Positions 15,924 through 24,840 of a stretch of DNA of 36,167 bases are shown here, piece by piece. The notes under the pieces are model-generated. The model did not search any database and was not told the DNA's origin. It worked only from the letters and a program-made list of their open reading frames with translations. Source of the stretch: Hyphomicrobiales bacterium (GTDB lineage Bacteria; Pseudomonadota; Alphaproteobacteria; Rhizobiales; Xanthobacteraceae); contig JAGXAC010000013.1 of the NCBI GenBank assembly GCA_019075925.1, forward strand, positions 1 through 36,167, in the 5' to 3' direction. Position 1 is the stretch's first letter, and the number at the start of each line of letters is the position of its first letter. The translations under genes were made by a program, and so were the position numbers.

Positions 15924-18650
15924 ATGGACGCCGCACGCCCCATCGCGATCGACGAGACCCGCGCATCGGCGGAGCCTGCGCGTATCACGCCGATGATGGA
16001 GCAATATATCGAGATCAAGGCGGCCAATCCGGATTGTCTTCTGTTCTACCGGATGGGCGATTTTTACGAACTGTTTTTTGACGACGCCGAAGTTGCCTCG
16101 CGCGCGCTCGGTATCGTGCTGACCAAGCGCGGCAAGCATCTTAATCGCGACATTCCGATGTGCGGCGTGCCGATCGAGCGCGCCGACGAATACCTGCACC
16201 GGCTGATCGCGCTCGGCCACCGGGTCGCGGTCTGCGAGCAGCTCGAAAACCCGGCGGAAGCGCGCAAGCGCGGCGCCAAAAGCGTCGTGCGCCGCGACGT
16301 CGTGCGGCTGGTGACGCCCGGCACGTTGACCGAGGATTCGTTGCTTGATGCCAATAGCAACAACTACCTGCTGGCGCTCGCGCGCGTGCGCGCCTCATCC
16401 GACGGCGATCGGTTCGGCCTCGCCTGGATCGACATTTCAACCGGTGAATTCATCGTCGCGGCATGCGACCGCGGCAATGTTGCCGCCGAAATCGCTCGCA
16501 TCCAGCCCGGCGAGATCATCGTCTCCGACGCGCTGTATTCCGATCCGGAATTTGCGCCCTACCTGCGCACGCTGCCGGCGGTCACGCCGCTCACCCGCGA
16601 CGTCTTCGATGGCGCGACCGCGGAGCGGCGGCTGACGTCATTCTTCGCGGTGACGACGACGGCGTCGTTCGGCGCGTTCTCGCGAGTCGAACTGACGGCG
16701 GCGGCGGCCTCGATCACCTACATCGAACGCACGCAACTCGGCAAGCGCCCGCCGCTGTCGCCACCGATCCGCGAGGCCGCCGGTGCGACCATGGCCATCG
16801 ACCAGGCGACGCGGGCAAATCTCGAACTGATGCGCACCCTCGGCGGCGAGCGGCGCGGCTCCCTGCTTGCAGCCATCGACCGCACGGTGACGGCGGCCGG
16901 TTCGCGTTCGCTGGCGCAACGGCTGGCGGCGCCGCTGACCGATCCGGCAGAGATCGCCCATCGGCTCGACGCCGTCGCCGCACTGGTCGACGCGCCCGCG
17001 CGTATAGAATTGCGCGATCAGTTGAAGGCGGCACCCGATCTTGCGCGCGCGCTATCGCGCATTGTCGTCGGCCGCGCCGGCCCGCGCGATCTTGCCGCCA
17101 TCCGCGACGGCATTGTCGCCGCCGCTCATGTGGCGGAGCGGCTGTCGCTGCTGACGGACATTCCCCACGAGCTTGCGCAAGCGGCAAAGGCGCTGCGCCG
17201 TCCGGACGCCGCGCTGGCGACGGTGCTGCGCGAGGCGCTCGCCGACGAACTGCCGGCTTATCGCCGCGACGGCGGCTTCGTCCGGGCCGGTTTTGACGCC
17301 GCACTCGATGAGGCGCGCGCCCTGCGCGACGAATCGCGCCGCGTGATTGCCGCGTTGCAGGTGCGCTACGCCGAACTCGCCGGCATTCGCTCGCTGAAAG
17401 TCCGGCACAACAACGTGCTCGGCTATTTCGTCGACGTGACGGCGCAGCACGGCGAGAAGCTGATGAGCGCCCCGCTCAACGCGACGTTTATTCACCGCCA
17501 GACGCTGGCCGGGCAAGTGCGCTTCACCACGACCGAACTCGGCGATCTGGAAGCGAAGATCGCCAGTGCCGCCGATCGGGCGCTGGCGCTGGAACTGGAA
17601 ATTTTCGATCGGCTCGCGGCCGAGGTGACCGCCGCAAGCACCCCGATCAGGGCGACGGCGGACGCGCTCGCTGTCGTCGATGTCGCGGCCGCGCTCGCGC
17701 ACCTCGCCGCCGAGCGCGATTACGTGCGGCCGCAAATCGATGACAGTCTCGCGTTCATCGTCACCGGCGGGCGTCATCCGGTGGTCGAGCAGGCGCTGGC
17801 CGAAGACGGCGGTCCGTTCGTCGCCAACGATTGCGATCTATCGCCGCCGCCGGATCAGAAGTCCGGCCGCATCTGGCTGGTCACCGGCCCGAACATGGCC
17901 GGCAAGTCGACGTTCTTGCGGCAGAACGCGTTGATCGCCGTGCTCGCGCAGATGGGCAGTTTCGTTCCGGCGCGCGCCGCGCATATCGGCGCGGTCGACC
18001 GGCTGTTTTCGCGGGTCGGCGCCGCCGACGATCTGGCGCGCGGCCGGTCGACCTTCATGGTCGAAATGGTGGAGACCGCGGCGATCCTCAATCAGGCCGG
18101 CGAGCGCGCGCTGGTGATCCTCGACGAGATCGGCCGCGGCACCGCGACTTTCGACGGATTGTCGATCGCCTGGGCGGCCATCGAGCATCTGCATGAAGTC
18201 AATCGCTGCCGCGCGCTATTCGCCACCCATTTCCACGAAATGACCGCACTCGCCGCCAAGCTGAAACGGCTGCACAACGCGACCATGCGGGTGAAGGAAT
18301 GGCAGGGTGAAGTGATCCTGCTGCACGAAGTGGTGCCTGGCGCCGCCGACCGCTCCTATGGCATCCAGGTAGCCAAGCTCGCAGGATTGCCGGCGAGCGT
18401 CATCGAGCGCGCCAAGCTGGTGCTGGCGCAACTCGAAGCCGAGGACCGCATTTCGCCGGCGCGCAAGCTGATCGACGATCTGCCGCTGTTTGCCACATCC
18501 CGCCGTGGCGTGGCGGCCGCGCCCGCCGATGCCGGGCTTACGGCAGTGATTGAGGCCTTGGCGGCGCTCGATCCGGACAACATGGCGCCGCGCGAGGCGC
18601 TCGAAGCGCTCTACGCGCTCAAGGCCAAGCTTGCGAACGCGAAATCATAG
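15924..18650 (+). CDS. mutS: DNA mismatch repair protein MutS
   Basis: Mismatch-recognition ATPase of 908 residues, normal for alphaproteobacteria. The mismatch-reading Phe-x-Glu is Phe47/Glu49 in MGDFYELF, in the N-terminal domain that starts [16 protein letters not shown]. The connector, lever and clamp regions follow, and the C-terminal ATPase has Walker [10 protein letters not shown] (about 655-663), Walker [17 protein letters not shown], and the dimer-forming THFHEMT segment. ATG 15924 gives a short variable extension before the conserved part, as in relatives; no strong ribosome-binding site is seen. It converges with the membrane-protein gene, with 6 bp between the stops. Confidence 0.97.
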   Translation: MDAARPIAIDETRASAEPARITPMMEQYIEIKAANPDCLLFYRMGDFYELFFDDAEVASRALGIVLTKRGKHLNRDIPMCGVPIERADEYLHRLIALGHRVAVCEQLENPAEARKRGAKSVVRRDVVRLVTPGTLTEDSLLDANSNNYLLALARVRASSDGDRFGLAWIDISTGEFIVAACDRGNVAAEIARIQPGEIIVSDALYSDPEFAPYLRTLPAVTPLTRDVFDGATAERRLTSFFAVTTTASFGAFSRVELTAAAASITYIERTQLGKRPPLSPPIREAAGATMAIDQATRANLELMRTLGGERRGSLLAAIDRTVTAAGSRSLAQRLAAPLTDPAEIAHRLDAVAALVDAPARIELRDQLKAAPDLARALSRIVVGRAGPRDLAAIRDGIVAAAHVAERLSLLTDIPHELAQAAKALRRPDAALATVLREALADELPAYRRDGGFVRAGFDAALDEARALRDESRRVIAALQVRYAELAGIRSLKVRHNNVLGYFVDVTAQHGEKLMSAPLNATFIHRQTLAGQVRFTTTELGDLEAKIASAADRALALELEIFDRLAAEVTAASTPIRATADALAVVDVAAALAHLAAERDYVRPQIDDSLAFIVTGGRHPVVEQALAEDGGPFVANDCDLSPPPDQKSGRIWLVTGPNMAGKSTFLRQNALIAVLAQMGSFVPARAAHIGAVDRLFSRVGAADDLARGRSTFMVEMVETAAILNQAGERALVILDEIGRGTATFDGLSIAWAAIEHLHEVNRCRALFATHFHEMTALAAKLKRLHNATMRVKEWQGEVILLHEVVPGAADRSYGIQVAKLAGLPASVIERAKLVLAQLEAEDRISPARKLIDDLPLFATSRRGVAAAPADAGLTAVIEALAALDPDNMAPREALEALYALKAKLANAKS

Positions 18651-18656
18651 CGCGGT

Positions 18657-19463
18657 TCAGGCCGCACCGCGCCGCCGCACGGCCACGACGACGCATCCGC
18701 TCCAGACCAGATTGACGGCAAGTGCCGCCAGCAGCGCCGGCCACACGCCGAGCGGAACGGCAAGGTAATGCAGAACGAAAGCGCCGAGGCCGAGGCCGAT
18801 CAGAAACAATTGGGTATGCGCCAACATGCTTGCGGTTGCCTTGCCGCCGATGCGCGGATGCATGATGACGATCGCGCTGCCGAGAATGATCGGAAACAAC
18901 GCAAACATGCCCGAAGCGAACGAGCCGATGGCGGAGCTTGCGGTGGTGACCGCCGCAACGACGATGGCGACGGTCAACGCGCGCAGCGGCATGTCGAAGC
19001 GCCGCCGCACAAACCGCACCGGCCCGGAGGCGGTGCGATAGCGCCAGCTCAGCGGTATGGTGATGGCGTATACCGCGGCGCTGACCGCGGCTGCACTCCA
19101 TGGCGCCCATTCGACCAGCCGCAGCGCATAGGCGACCGCGAACCACGCAACCGTCGCCGCCCCCAGACTGGCCAATAGGCCGTGCCGCTGAGCAAGTACT
19201 GCATAGGTCGCGGCAAAAATTGCGACCGCGGCATTGACGGCAATGGTGCCGATCGCACTCGCGGCAATGAAACTCGGCGACTGCTCGATCGCAAGGATCA
19301 CGTAAGCCGCGCCGGCCGCGGTCGGCAGCGCACCGATCAACGCGCCAACGAAGGGACCGCTGCGCTCAACCGCAACCGAGGTGATCACCACGACGGTTGC
19401 CGTCAACGCCATCTTCAGCGCCAGGCCGAACCAGAACAGAAGCTCGGGGGACATCAGGTGCAT
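18657..19463 (-). CDS. Conserved integral membrane protein of unknown function
   Basis: A 268-residue protein made almost wholly of hydrophobic helices; I count about eight or nine. Noticeable parts are GPFVGALIGALPTAAGAAYVI after the first helix, a basic cytoplasmic loop around residues 140-158 (SWRYRTAS, VRFVRRRFDM), and the C-terminal RRRGAA. I do not recognise the family with confidence. The small-residue-rich helices would suit a transporter or flippase-like protein, but no function can be assigned. The start may be ATG 19463 or the Met at codon 4; neither has a clear ribosome-binding site. It lies downstream of the OsmC and alcohol dehydrogenase genes on the same strand, 42 bp after the OsmC stop, so it may be co-transcribed. 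Confidence 0.8.
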   Translation of the reverse strand: MHLMSPELLFWFGLALKMALTATVVVITSVAVERSGPFVGALIGALPTAAGAAYVILAIEQSPSFIAASAIGTIAVNAAVAIFAATYAVLAQRHGLLASLGAATVAWFAVAYALRLVEWAPWSAAAVSAAVYAITIPLSWRYRTASGPVRFVRRRFDMPLRALTVAIVVAAVTTASSAIGSFASGMFALFPIILGSAIVIMHPRIGGKATASMLAHTQLFLIGLGLGAFVLHYLAVPLGVWPALLAALAVNLVWSGCVVVAVRRRGAA

Positions 19464-19505
19464 GCCCGGGCGATTTGATCTCTTCCCGCACGCACGGACC
19501 GCGGA

Positions 19506-20015
19506 TCACACCCGCGTCACTCTGATCTCGACCGGCGGACCGCTCTTGATGGTCTGATAGACCACGCAGTACCGCTCGGTCAGCTTGAGCAGTTGATCGA
19601 GCTTGTCCTTTGGGGCGTCGGTGTCGAGGTCGAAGCGCAACCGGATCTGCGCGAACCCGACCGGCGCGTCTTTGGCGACACCCAATGTGCCGCGAAAATC
19701 GAGATCGCCCTCGGCGGCGACCTTGCCGGACTTCAACTTGACATCGATGGCGGTCGCGACCGCTTTCAGCGTCACACCGGCACAGGCGACCAAAGCCTCC
19801 AGCAACATGTCGCCGGAGCACAGTTCCAAGCCCGAGCCGCCGGTCGCGGGATGCAAACCGGCGACGGCGAGAGCGCGGCCGGTCTCGACCTTACAGGTAA
19901 TCGCCGTATCATCGAGCGTGCCCGCGGCCTTGAGCGTGACGACGCCCGCTTTGGGATCGGCCTTGTAACGTTCCTTGATCGGCGCTTGCAGGGCGCGCAG
20001 AGCGGCAGCATCCAT
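19506..20015 (-). CDS. OsmC/Ohr-family protein
   Basis: Small cytoplasmic protein of 169 residues related to OsmC, a family of thiol peroxidases that reduce organic hydroperoxides. The two redox cysteines are probably Cys78 (ALVACAGVTL, on the central helix) and Cys150 (TERYCVVYQ); Cys66 is an extra one. The frame opens at a GTG at 20030, but an AAGGAG site lies inside that extension, 7 bp before ATG 20015, so the latter is the better start. The site overlaps the end of the preceding alcohol dehydrogenase gene, whose stop is at 20032-20034; the two are surely one transcript. Some OsmC-like proteins have other or unknown roles, so peroxidase activity is inferred. Confidence 0.88.
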   Translation of the reverse strand: MDAAALRALQAPIKERYKADPKAGVVTLKAAGTLDDTAITCKVETGRALAVAGLHPATGGSGLELCSGDMLLEALVACAGVTLKAVATAIDVKLKSGKVAAEGDLDFRGTLGVAKDAPVGFAQIRLRFDLDTDAPKDKLDQLLKLTERYCVVYQTIKSGPPVEIRVTRV

Positions 20016-20031
20016 AACCTGCTCCTTCACA

Positions 20032-21087
20032 CTATTCGGCCGGCGTCAGCACCAGGCGGCCGACGACCTTTCCCGCTTTCAAATCCCCCAGCGCTTCGTT
20101 TACCGCGGCCAGCGGCCGGGTGCCGACCGGCAAATCCGGCGCACCTTTGCGGCGCACCAGATCGAGAAGCTCGGCCATCTCGGTGAGACTGCCGACGTAG
20201 GACCCTTGCAGCGTCATCGCGCGCAGCGGCAGCGACGGCGTCGGCAATGTAATGTCGCCGCCGAACAGGCCGACGACAATCACCTTGCCGCCTTTGACGA
20301 GCGAATCGAGCGCGAGCTGCACGGTCCCCGTGGCGCCGACAAGGTCGATCACCGCCCAGGCGCCGCCGTCGGTCGCGGCGATGATTTGTTTCGCCGCATC
20401 CGGCGCGTTGCCGTCGATCGTCCTGGCACCGGCCTTAAGTGCCGCCTCCCGCTTCGCCGGATCGATGTCGACGACAATGGCGGCCTTGCCGTCCATCGCC
20501 TTGTGCAGCGCAAGGCACATCAGTCCGAGACCGCCGCCGCCGATGATCACAATCGGCTCCTCCCGCAGCAGCGGCCCGACCTTCTTCAACGCGCCATACG
20601 TGGTGACGCCCGAGCAGGCGAGCGGCGCGGCTCGCTCCGGCGGAACGTTGCCGATGTCGAACAGGTAACGCGGATGCGGCACCAACAAATGATCGGCATA
20701 GCCGCCGGCGCGGAAAACGCCGATGCTGAACGGTGTGCGGCAAAGCTGCTCGTCGCCGCGCCGGCAGACCGCGCACTCGCCGCAGCCGAGCCAGGGATGA
20801 ACCAGCCGCCGGTCGCCGGCCTTGACGCCTTTGGCGTCCGGCCCAACGGCGACCACGTCGCCGACATTCTCGTGTCCCATGGTCAACGGCAGCTTGACGC
20901 CACGATCGGCAAGCTTCAGCCGTTTGCCGCCGCCCAGGTCGTAATAGCCATCCGAAATGTGCAGGTCGCTGTGGCAGACCCCGGCAGCGATGACCTTGAG
21001 CAGCACCTCGGTCCCGGCAGGCTTCGGGGTCGGCCGTTCCATCAGCCGCAGCGGTGCACCGCATTCGCACAGATCGTAGCTTTTCAT
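20032..21087 (-). CDS. Zinc-dependent alcohol dehydrogenase, 6-hydroxyhexanoate dehydrogenase-like
   Basis: Cytoplasmic medium-chain NAD(P)-dependent dehydrogenase of 351 residues. Catalytic zinc ligands Cys38 (GVCHSD) and His72-Glu73 (GHEN) are present with a third Cys in PLACSGVTTYG; the structural zinc cysteines are 102, 105, 108 and 116. The nucleotide-binding motif is IIGGGGLGLM. The insertion YYDLGGGKRLKLADRGVKLPL after the first zinc motif is typical of the 6-hydroxyhexanoate dehydrogenase-like subgroup (ChnD-related, as I recall it), though true substrates in this group vary. The frame reaches 21126, but ATG 21087 is preceded by GGGGAGG and is preferred. It is the first gene of a unit with OsmC. 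Confidence 0.9.
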   Translation of the reverse strand: MKSYDLCECGAPLRLMERPTPKPAGTEVLLKVIAAGVCHSDLHISDGYYDLGGGKRLKLADRGVKLPLTMGHENVGDVVAVGPDAKGVKAGDRRLVHPWLGCGECAVCRRGDEQLCRTPFSIGVFRAGGYADHLLVPHPRYLFDIGNVPPERAAPLACSGVTTYGALKKVGPLLREEPIVIIGGGGLGLMCLALHKAMDGKAAIVVDIDPAKREAALKAGARTIDGNAPDAAKQIIAATDGGAWAVIDLVGATGTVQLALDSLVKGGKVIVVGLFGGDITLPTPSLPLRAMTLQGSYVGSLTEMAELLDLVRRKGAPDLPVGTRPLAAVNEALGDLKAGKVVGRLVLTPAE

Positions 21088-21184
21088 CGGCTTAATCCTC
21101 CCCGGACGGCCGCCGGTCCGCAACACGCGCCGAGCCGCAATGAACTTGGCCGAAGAATCTTGGTCGAAAACTTACGGCGAAATC

Positions 21185-21412
21185 TTAAGCATCCCCGCCC
21201 GGATCGTCAGTCACGCCCAAACCGACCGCAAGCCGCCCGACCCCGCGCGGCTTGCCCAGTCGCGGGGCCATCACTGCTTTTTCCACCTTGGTCTCGCCGC
21301 ATTGGGGACAGGCGATGTCGCCGGCCTTCCGCTGCGCCTCGAAGCCGTCGCCATCACGAAACCAGCCTTCAAATTCATGGCCGCGGGCGCACCGCAGCGC
21401 AAATAAAATCAT
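21185..21412 (-). CDS. Short DUF1178-like zinc-ribbon protein
   Basis: A 75-residue protein. The N-terminal half reads MILFALRCARGHEFEGWFRD and carries a zinc-ribbon-like set Cys8, His12, Cys35, Cys38 (CPQCGETKVEKAVMAPRL), matching the start of DUF1178 proteins, which are usually about 140-160 residues. The C-terminal half of the family is missing; after residue 52 the sequence turns to a Gly-rich tail and stops. Start ATG 21412 has a good site (GGGAGGT) and is preferred over an upstream frame opening at 21457. It is either a natural short version or a decayed gene. It lies 97 bp upstream of the alcohol dehydrogenase start on the same strand. Confidence 0.7.
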   Translation of the reverse strand: MILFALRCARGHEFEGWFRDGDGFEAQRKAGDIACPQCGETKVEKAVMAPRLGKPRGVGRLAVGLGVTDDPGGDA

Positions 21413-21512
21413 CGAGACGACCTCCCGGCCGAGCGATTGGCGCAAACAACCGTCCATAGCAAGTCGAACGCGCAGCGGATCGAGCGACTAGATCACGTTG
21501 GGTAGCCGGCGG

Positions 21513-21806
21513 CTATAGCGCCGCAAGTGCCCTTACCGCAGCGCGCCGCCGCCGGTTAAATGTCGATGCGATGGCGGGCTCCGCACCAAGCACCGGGATC
21601 AGCGCCGAGCAACGATCCTGGAAACGGACGTCGCGTTGGGAGACGATTTGCTCCATTTGCTGGCGCAACTTGCCCATCTGATTATCTCGATCGACGACAT
21701 CGAGCAGCTTCACAAAACCGAGCCAGTGGTGAGGGGCAAGCGGTTTGTCGGCTCGCGCGTCGAGCGTTCGGCCAATCTCATCGATAAAATCCCGGAGCAC
21801 GGTCAT
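21513..21806 (-). CDS. Small hypothetical protein
   Basis: A 97-residue frame (MTVLRDFIDEIGRTLDARAD at its start) with codon use like that of neighbouring genes and a predicted mainly helical, charged product; a middle part (DRDNQMGKLRQQMEQIVSQRD) could form a short coiled coil. I do not recognise the family. No good ribosome-binding site precedes ATG 21806, so the call is tentative. It is divergent from glnD and 100 bp upstream of the zinc-ribbon gene on the same strand. Confidence 0.45.
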   Translation of the reverse strand: MTVLRDFIDEIGRTLDARADKPLAPHHWLGFVKLLDVVDRDNQMGKLRQQMEQIVSQRDVRFQDRCSALIPVLGAEPAIASTFNRRRRAAVRALAAL

Positions 21807-21848
21807 CGGTCAGAGTTTAGTGGCGGGTGGAGGCCTGAGTCCATCAGC

Positions 21849-21867
21849 GACCGATATAACATCGGTC
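21849..21867. promoter_or_regulatory. Perfect inverted repeat upstream of glnD
   Basis: GACCGAT and ATCGGTC (7-bp arms) flank ATAAC, 90 bp before the glnD start. The half-site ATCGGTCA recurs at 21806-21813, over the start of the divergent small gene. It could be an operator. Confidence 0.35.
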
Positions 21868-21956
21868 ATTCGCCGGTACATCCGACGTCAAGCCGCCCGG
21901 GGCCGCCCGGCCGCCCCCGATGACAGCGCAATGCGGCTCGGCTATGACCTACCGCG

Positions 21957-24761
21957 ATGCTGGACACCCAACGGCCCGCACGCACCGTCCCGGAGCTCAT
22001 CGATAGCGCGGCCATCGTCGCCGACCTCAACGCGCTGGCGGAAACCCATGCCGGGCGCGAGCGCGAATTGCGGGTCGCGGTCGGCCGCCGCCTCAAAACC
22101 GCGCTGACCGAGGCGCGGGCCCGCGCCGAAGAACTCCTACTGAAGGATCGCCACGGACGGCGCTGCGCCGAACGGCTTTGCCGGACCCAGGACGAGATCA
22201 TCCGCATCCTGTTCGAGTATACCGTCACCAAGCTTTTCCCGCCGCAGGTCCACTCGCAAGCCGAGCACATGGCGGTGATCGCCACCGGCGGCTATGGCCG
22301 CGGACTGCTGGCGCCGGGCTCCGACATCGATCTGTTGTTCCTGCTGCCCTACAAGCAGACCGCCTGGGGAGAATCAGTCGTCGAGACGCTGCTCTACTGC
22401 CTGTGGGACATGGGGCAGAAGGTCGGTCACGCGACCCGATCGGTGGCCGAATGCATCCGCCAGGCCAAGGCCGACATGACCATCCGTACGGCGCTCTTGG
22501 AATCGCGCCTGCTGCTCGGCGACGCCACGCTCCACAACGAACTCATGACCCGGTTCGACAAAGAGGTGGTGCAAGGAACGGCGGCGGAGTTCGTCGCCGC
22601 CAAGCTCGCCGAGCGCGAAGAGCGGCACCGCCGCGCCGGGCAGTCGCGCTACCTGGTCGAGCCTAACGTCAAGGACGGCAAAGGCGGCCTGCGCGACCTG
22701 CACACGTTGTTCTGGATCGCGAAATACGTCTACCGCGTGCGTGAGCCGGAGGACCTGATCGACCGCGGCGTGTTCGATCGCGACGAGTACAACATGTTTC
22801 GCCGCTGCGAAGATTTCCTATGGTCGGTCCGTTGCAACATGCATTTCCTCTGCGGCCGCGCCGAGGAGCGTTTGTCGTTCGACATCCAGCGCGAAGTGGC
22901 GGTGCGGCTCGGCTACACCGAGCATCCCGGCCTGCAAGAGGTCGAACGTTTCATGAAGCACTATTTCCTGACCGCGAAGCACGTCGGCGACCTTACCGCC
23001 ATCCTGTGCGCGGACCTGGAAGATCGGCAGGCGAAACCGGCGCCGGTTTTGAGCCGGGTGATCGCGCGCCTGCGCCCAGCCCGCGACACCCGTCGCACGC
23101 TGACGGAGACCGATGACTTCGTGATCGAAAACAATCGCATCAACCTCGCGCGCGCCAACGTCTTCAAGCGCGATCCGGTGAATCTGATCCGGTTGTTCTA
23201 TTTGGCGCAGAAGCACAATCTCGCCATCCATCCCGAGGCAATGCGCGAAGCCACCCGCTCGCTCAAGCTGATCGACGCCAGCGTTCGCCGAAAAGAGGAA
23301 GCGAGTCGGCTTTTTCTGGAAATTCTCACTTCGAAAAACGAGGCCGAGACGGTGCTGCGCCGCATGAACGAGGCGGGCGTACTCGGCAAATTCGTCCGCG
23401 CGTTTGGACGCATCGTGGCGATGATGCAGTTCAACATGTATCACCACTATACGGTTGACGAACACCTGCTGCGCAGCGTCGGCGTGCTCAGCGAGATCGA
23501 ACGCGGCGACAATCGCGACTTCCTGCTGGCCAACGAACTGGTGCACACCATTCGGCCCGAGCATCGCAAAGTGCTCTACATCGCGGTGTTCCTGCACGAT
23601 ATCGCCAAGGGCCGCATCGAGGACCATTCGATTGCCGGCGCCCGCATCGCCCGCGGGCTGTGCCCGCGATTGGGATTCAATCCGGCCGAAACCGAATTGG
23701 CCGGCTGGCTGATCGAAGTCCATCTGGTGATGTCGACCGTAGCGCAGTCGCGCGACCTCTCCGACCGCAAGACCATCGAAAATTTCGCCGCCGTCGTACA
23801 ATCCCTCGAACGCATGAAGCTATTGACCATCCTCACCACCGCCGACATCCGTGCGGTCGGACCGGGCGTCTGGAACGGCTGGAAGGCCCAGCTTTTGCGC
23901 ACGCTTTACTACGAGACCGAGCCGGTGCTGACCGGAGGTTACTCCGAGGTCAACCGCGCCGAGCGCGTCACCGCCGCGAAGCGGGAATTTTGCGCCGCGA
24001 TCGGCGACTGGCCGGCCGAGACGCTGGACGCCTATATCAAGCGCCACTACCCCGCCTATTGGCTCAAGGTCGACCTGCCGCACAAGATCGCGCAGGCGCG
24101 CTTCGTGCGCGACGCCGATGCCGCCGGCAAGCGGCTTGCCACCAGCGTCGGCTTCGATGCGGAGCGCGGCGTCACCGAACTCACCATCTATGCCCCCGAT
24201 CATCCCTGGCTGTTGTCGATCGTCGCCGGCGCCTGCGCGATGGCCGGCGCCAATATCGTCGACGCTCAGATTTACACCACCACTGACGGGCTTGCGCTCG
24301 ACACCATCGCGGTGTCGCGCGAATTCGAGCGCGACGAGGATGAAGCGCGGCGCGCGGGACGGATCGGCGACGTCATCGAGAAGGCCGTGCGCGGCGCGAT
24401 CAAGCTGCCGGAGGTGGTGCTCAAGCGGACACCGCCGAAAGGCCGCCTCAAGGCGTTTGCCATCGAACCGGAGGTGACGATCAACAATCAATGGTCGAAC
24501 CGCTACACGGTGGTGGAAGTCACCGGCCTCGATCGCACGGGCCTGCTTTACGAGCTGACCACGGCGCTGTCGAAACTCAACCTGAACATCGCTTCCGCGC
24601 ATGTCGCGACGTTCGGCGAACGGGTCGTCGACGTTTTTTACGTCACCGATCTCCTGGGCGCCCAGATTACCGCGCCTACCCGCCAGGCCGCGATCAAGCG
24701 GCCATTGTTGGCGCTGCTCGCGGCCGAACATGGCGAGAATAAGCGCGATGGCGTCGGCTAA
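21957..24761 (+). CDS. glnD: Bifunctional PII uridylyltransferase/uridylyl-removing enzyme GlnD
   Basis: Nitrogen-status sensor of 934 residues that adds UMP to PII proteins when glutamine is low and removes it when glutamine is high. Domains in order: nucleotidyltransferase with GGYGRGLLAPGSDIDLL (about 111-127); the PII-UR linker region; an HD hydrolase with HDIAKGRIEDHS (about 547) for the removal reaction; and two C-terminal ACT domains, the first around residue 740 (LTIYAPDHPWLLSIVAGACA), the second around 850 (VVEVTGLDRTGLLYELTTAL), which bind glutamine. All key motifs are intact. ATG 21957 gives a short N-terminal extension; no strong ribosome-binding site is seen. The penicillin-binding protein gene follows 79 bp later. 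Confidence 0.96.
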   Translation: MLDTQRPARTVPELIDSAAIVADLNALAETHAGRERELRVAVGRRLKTALTEARARAEELLLKDRHGRRCAERLCRTQDEIIRILFEYTVTKLFPPQVHSQAEHMAVIATGGYGRGLLAPGSDIDLLFLLPYKQTAWGESVVETLLYCLWDMGQKVGHATRSVAECIRQAKADMTIRTALLESRLLLGDATLHNELMTRFDKEVVQGTAAEFVAAKLAEREERHRRAGQSRYLVEPNVKDGKGGLRDLHTLFWIAKYVYRVREPEDLIDRGVFDRDEYNMFRRCEDFLWSVRCNMHFLCGRAEERLSFDIQREVAVRLGYTEHPGLQEVERFMKHYFLTAKHVGDLTAILCADLEDRQAKPAPVLSRVIARLRPARDTRRTLTETDDFVIENNRINLARANVFKRDPVNLIRLFYLAQKHNLAIHPEAMREATRSLKLIDASVRRKEEASRLFLEILTSKNEAETVLRRMNEAGVLGKFVRAFGRIVAMMQFNMYHHYTVDEHLLRSVGVLSEIERGDNRDFLLANELVHTIRPEHRKVLYIAVFLHDIAKGRIEDHSIAGARIARGLCPRLGFNPAETELAGWLIEVHLVMSTVAQSRDLSDRKTIENFAAVVQSLERMKLLTILTTADIRAVGPGVWNGWKAQLLRTLYYETEPVLTGGYSEVNRAERVTAAKREFCAAIGDWPAETLDAYIKRHYPAYWLKVDLPHKIAQARFVRDADAAGKRLATSVGFDAERGVTELTIYAPDHPWLLSIVAGACAMAGANIVDAQIYTTTDGLALDTIAVSREFERDEDEARRAGRIGDVIEKAVRGAIKLPEVVLKRTPPKGRLKAFAIEPEVTINNQWSNRYTVVEVTGLDRTGLLYELTTALSKLNLNIASAHVATFGERVVDVFYVTDLLGAQITAPTRQAAIKRPLLALLAAEHGENKRDGVG

Positions 24762-24840
24762 TGCCGCGGTAACTGGCCCTTAAATCCCCCAAACTAACTT
24801 TGTTTTCGGCGCTTTTTCGCGCTGAGGGCGGGATCGGGAT

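Noticed and set aside
19975-21459. A 494-codon plus-strand frame across the dehydrogenase and OsmC region
   Set aside because: It crosses several minus-strand genes with good motifs and ribosome-binding sites, and its product looks like reversed GC-rich coding sequence.
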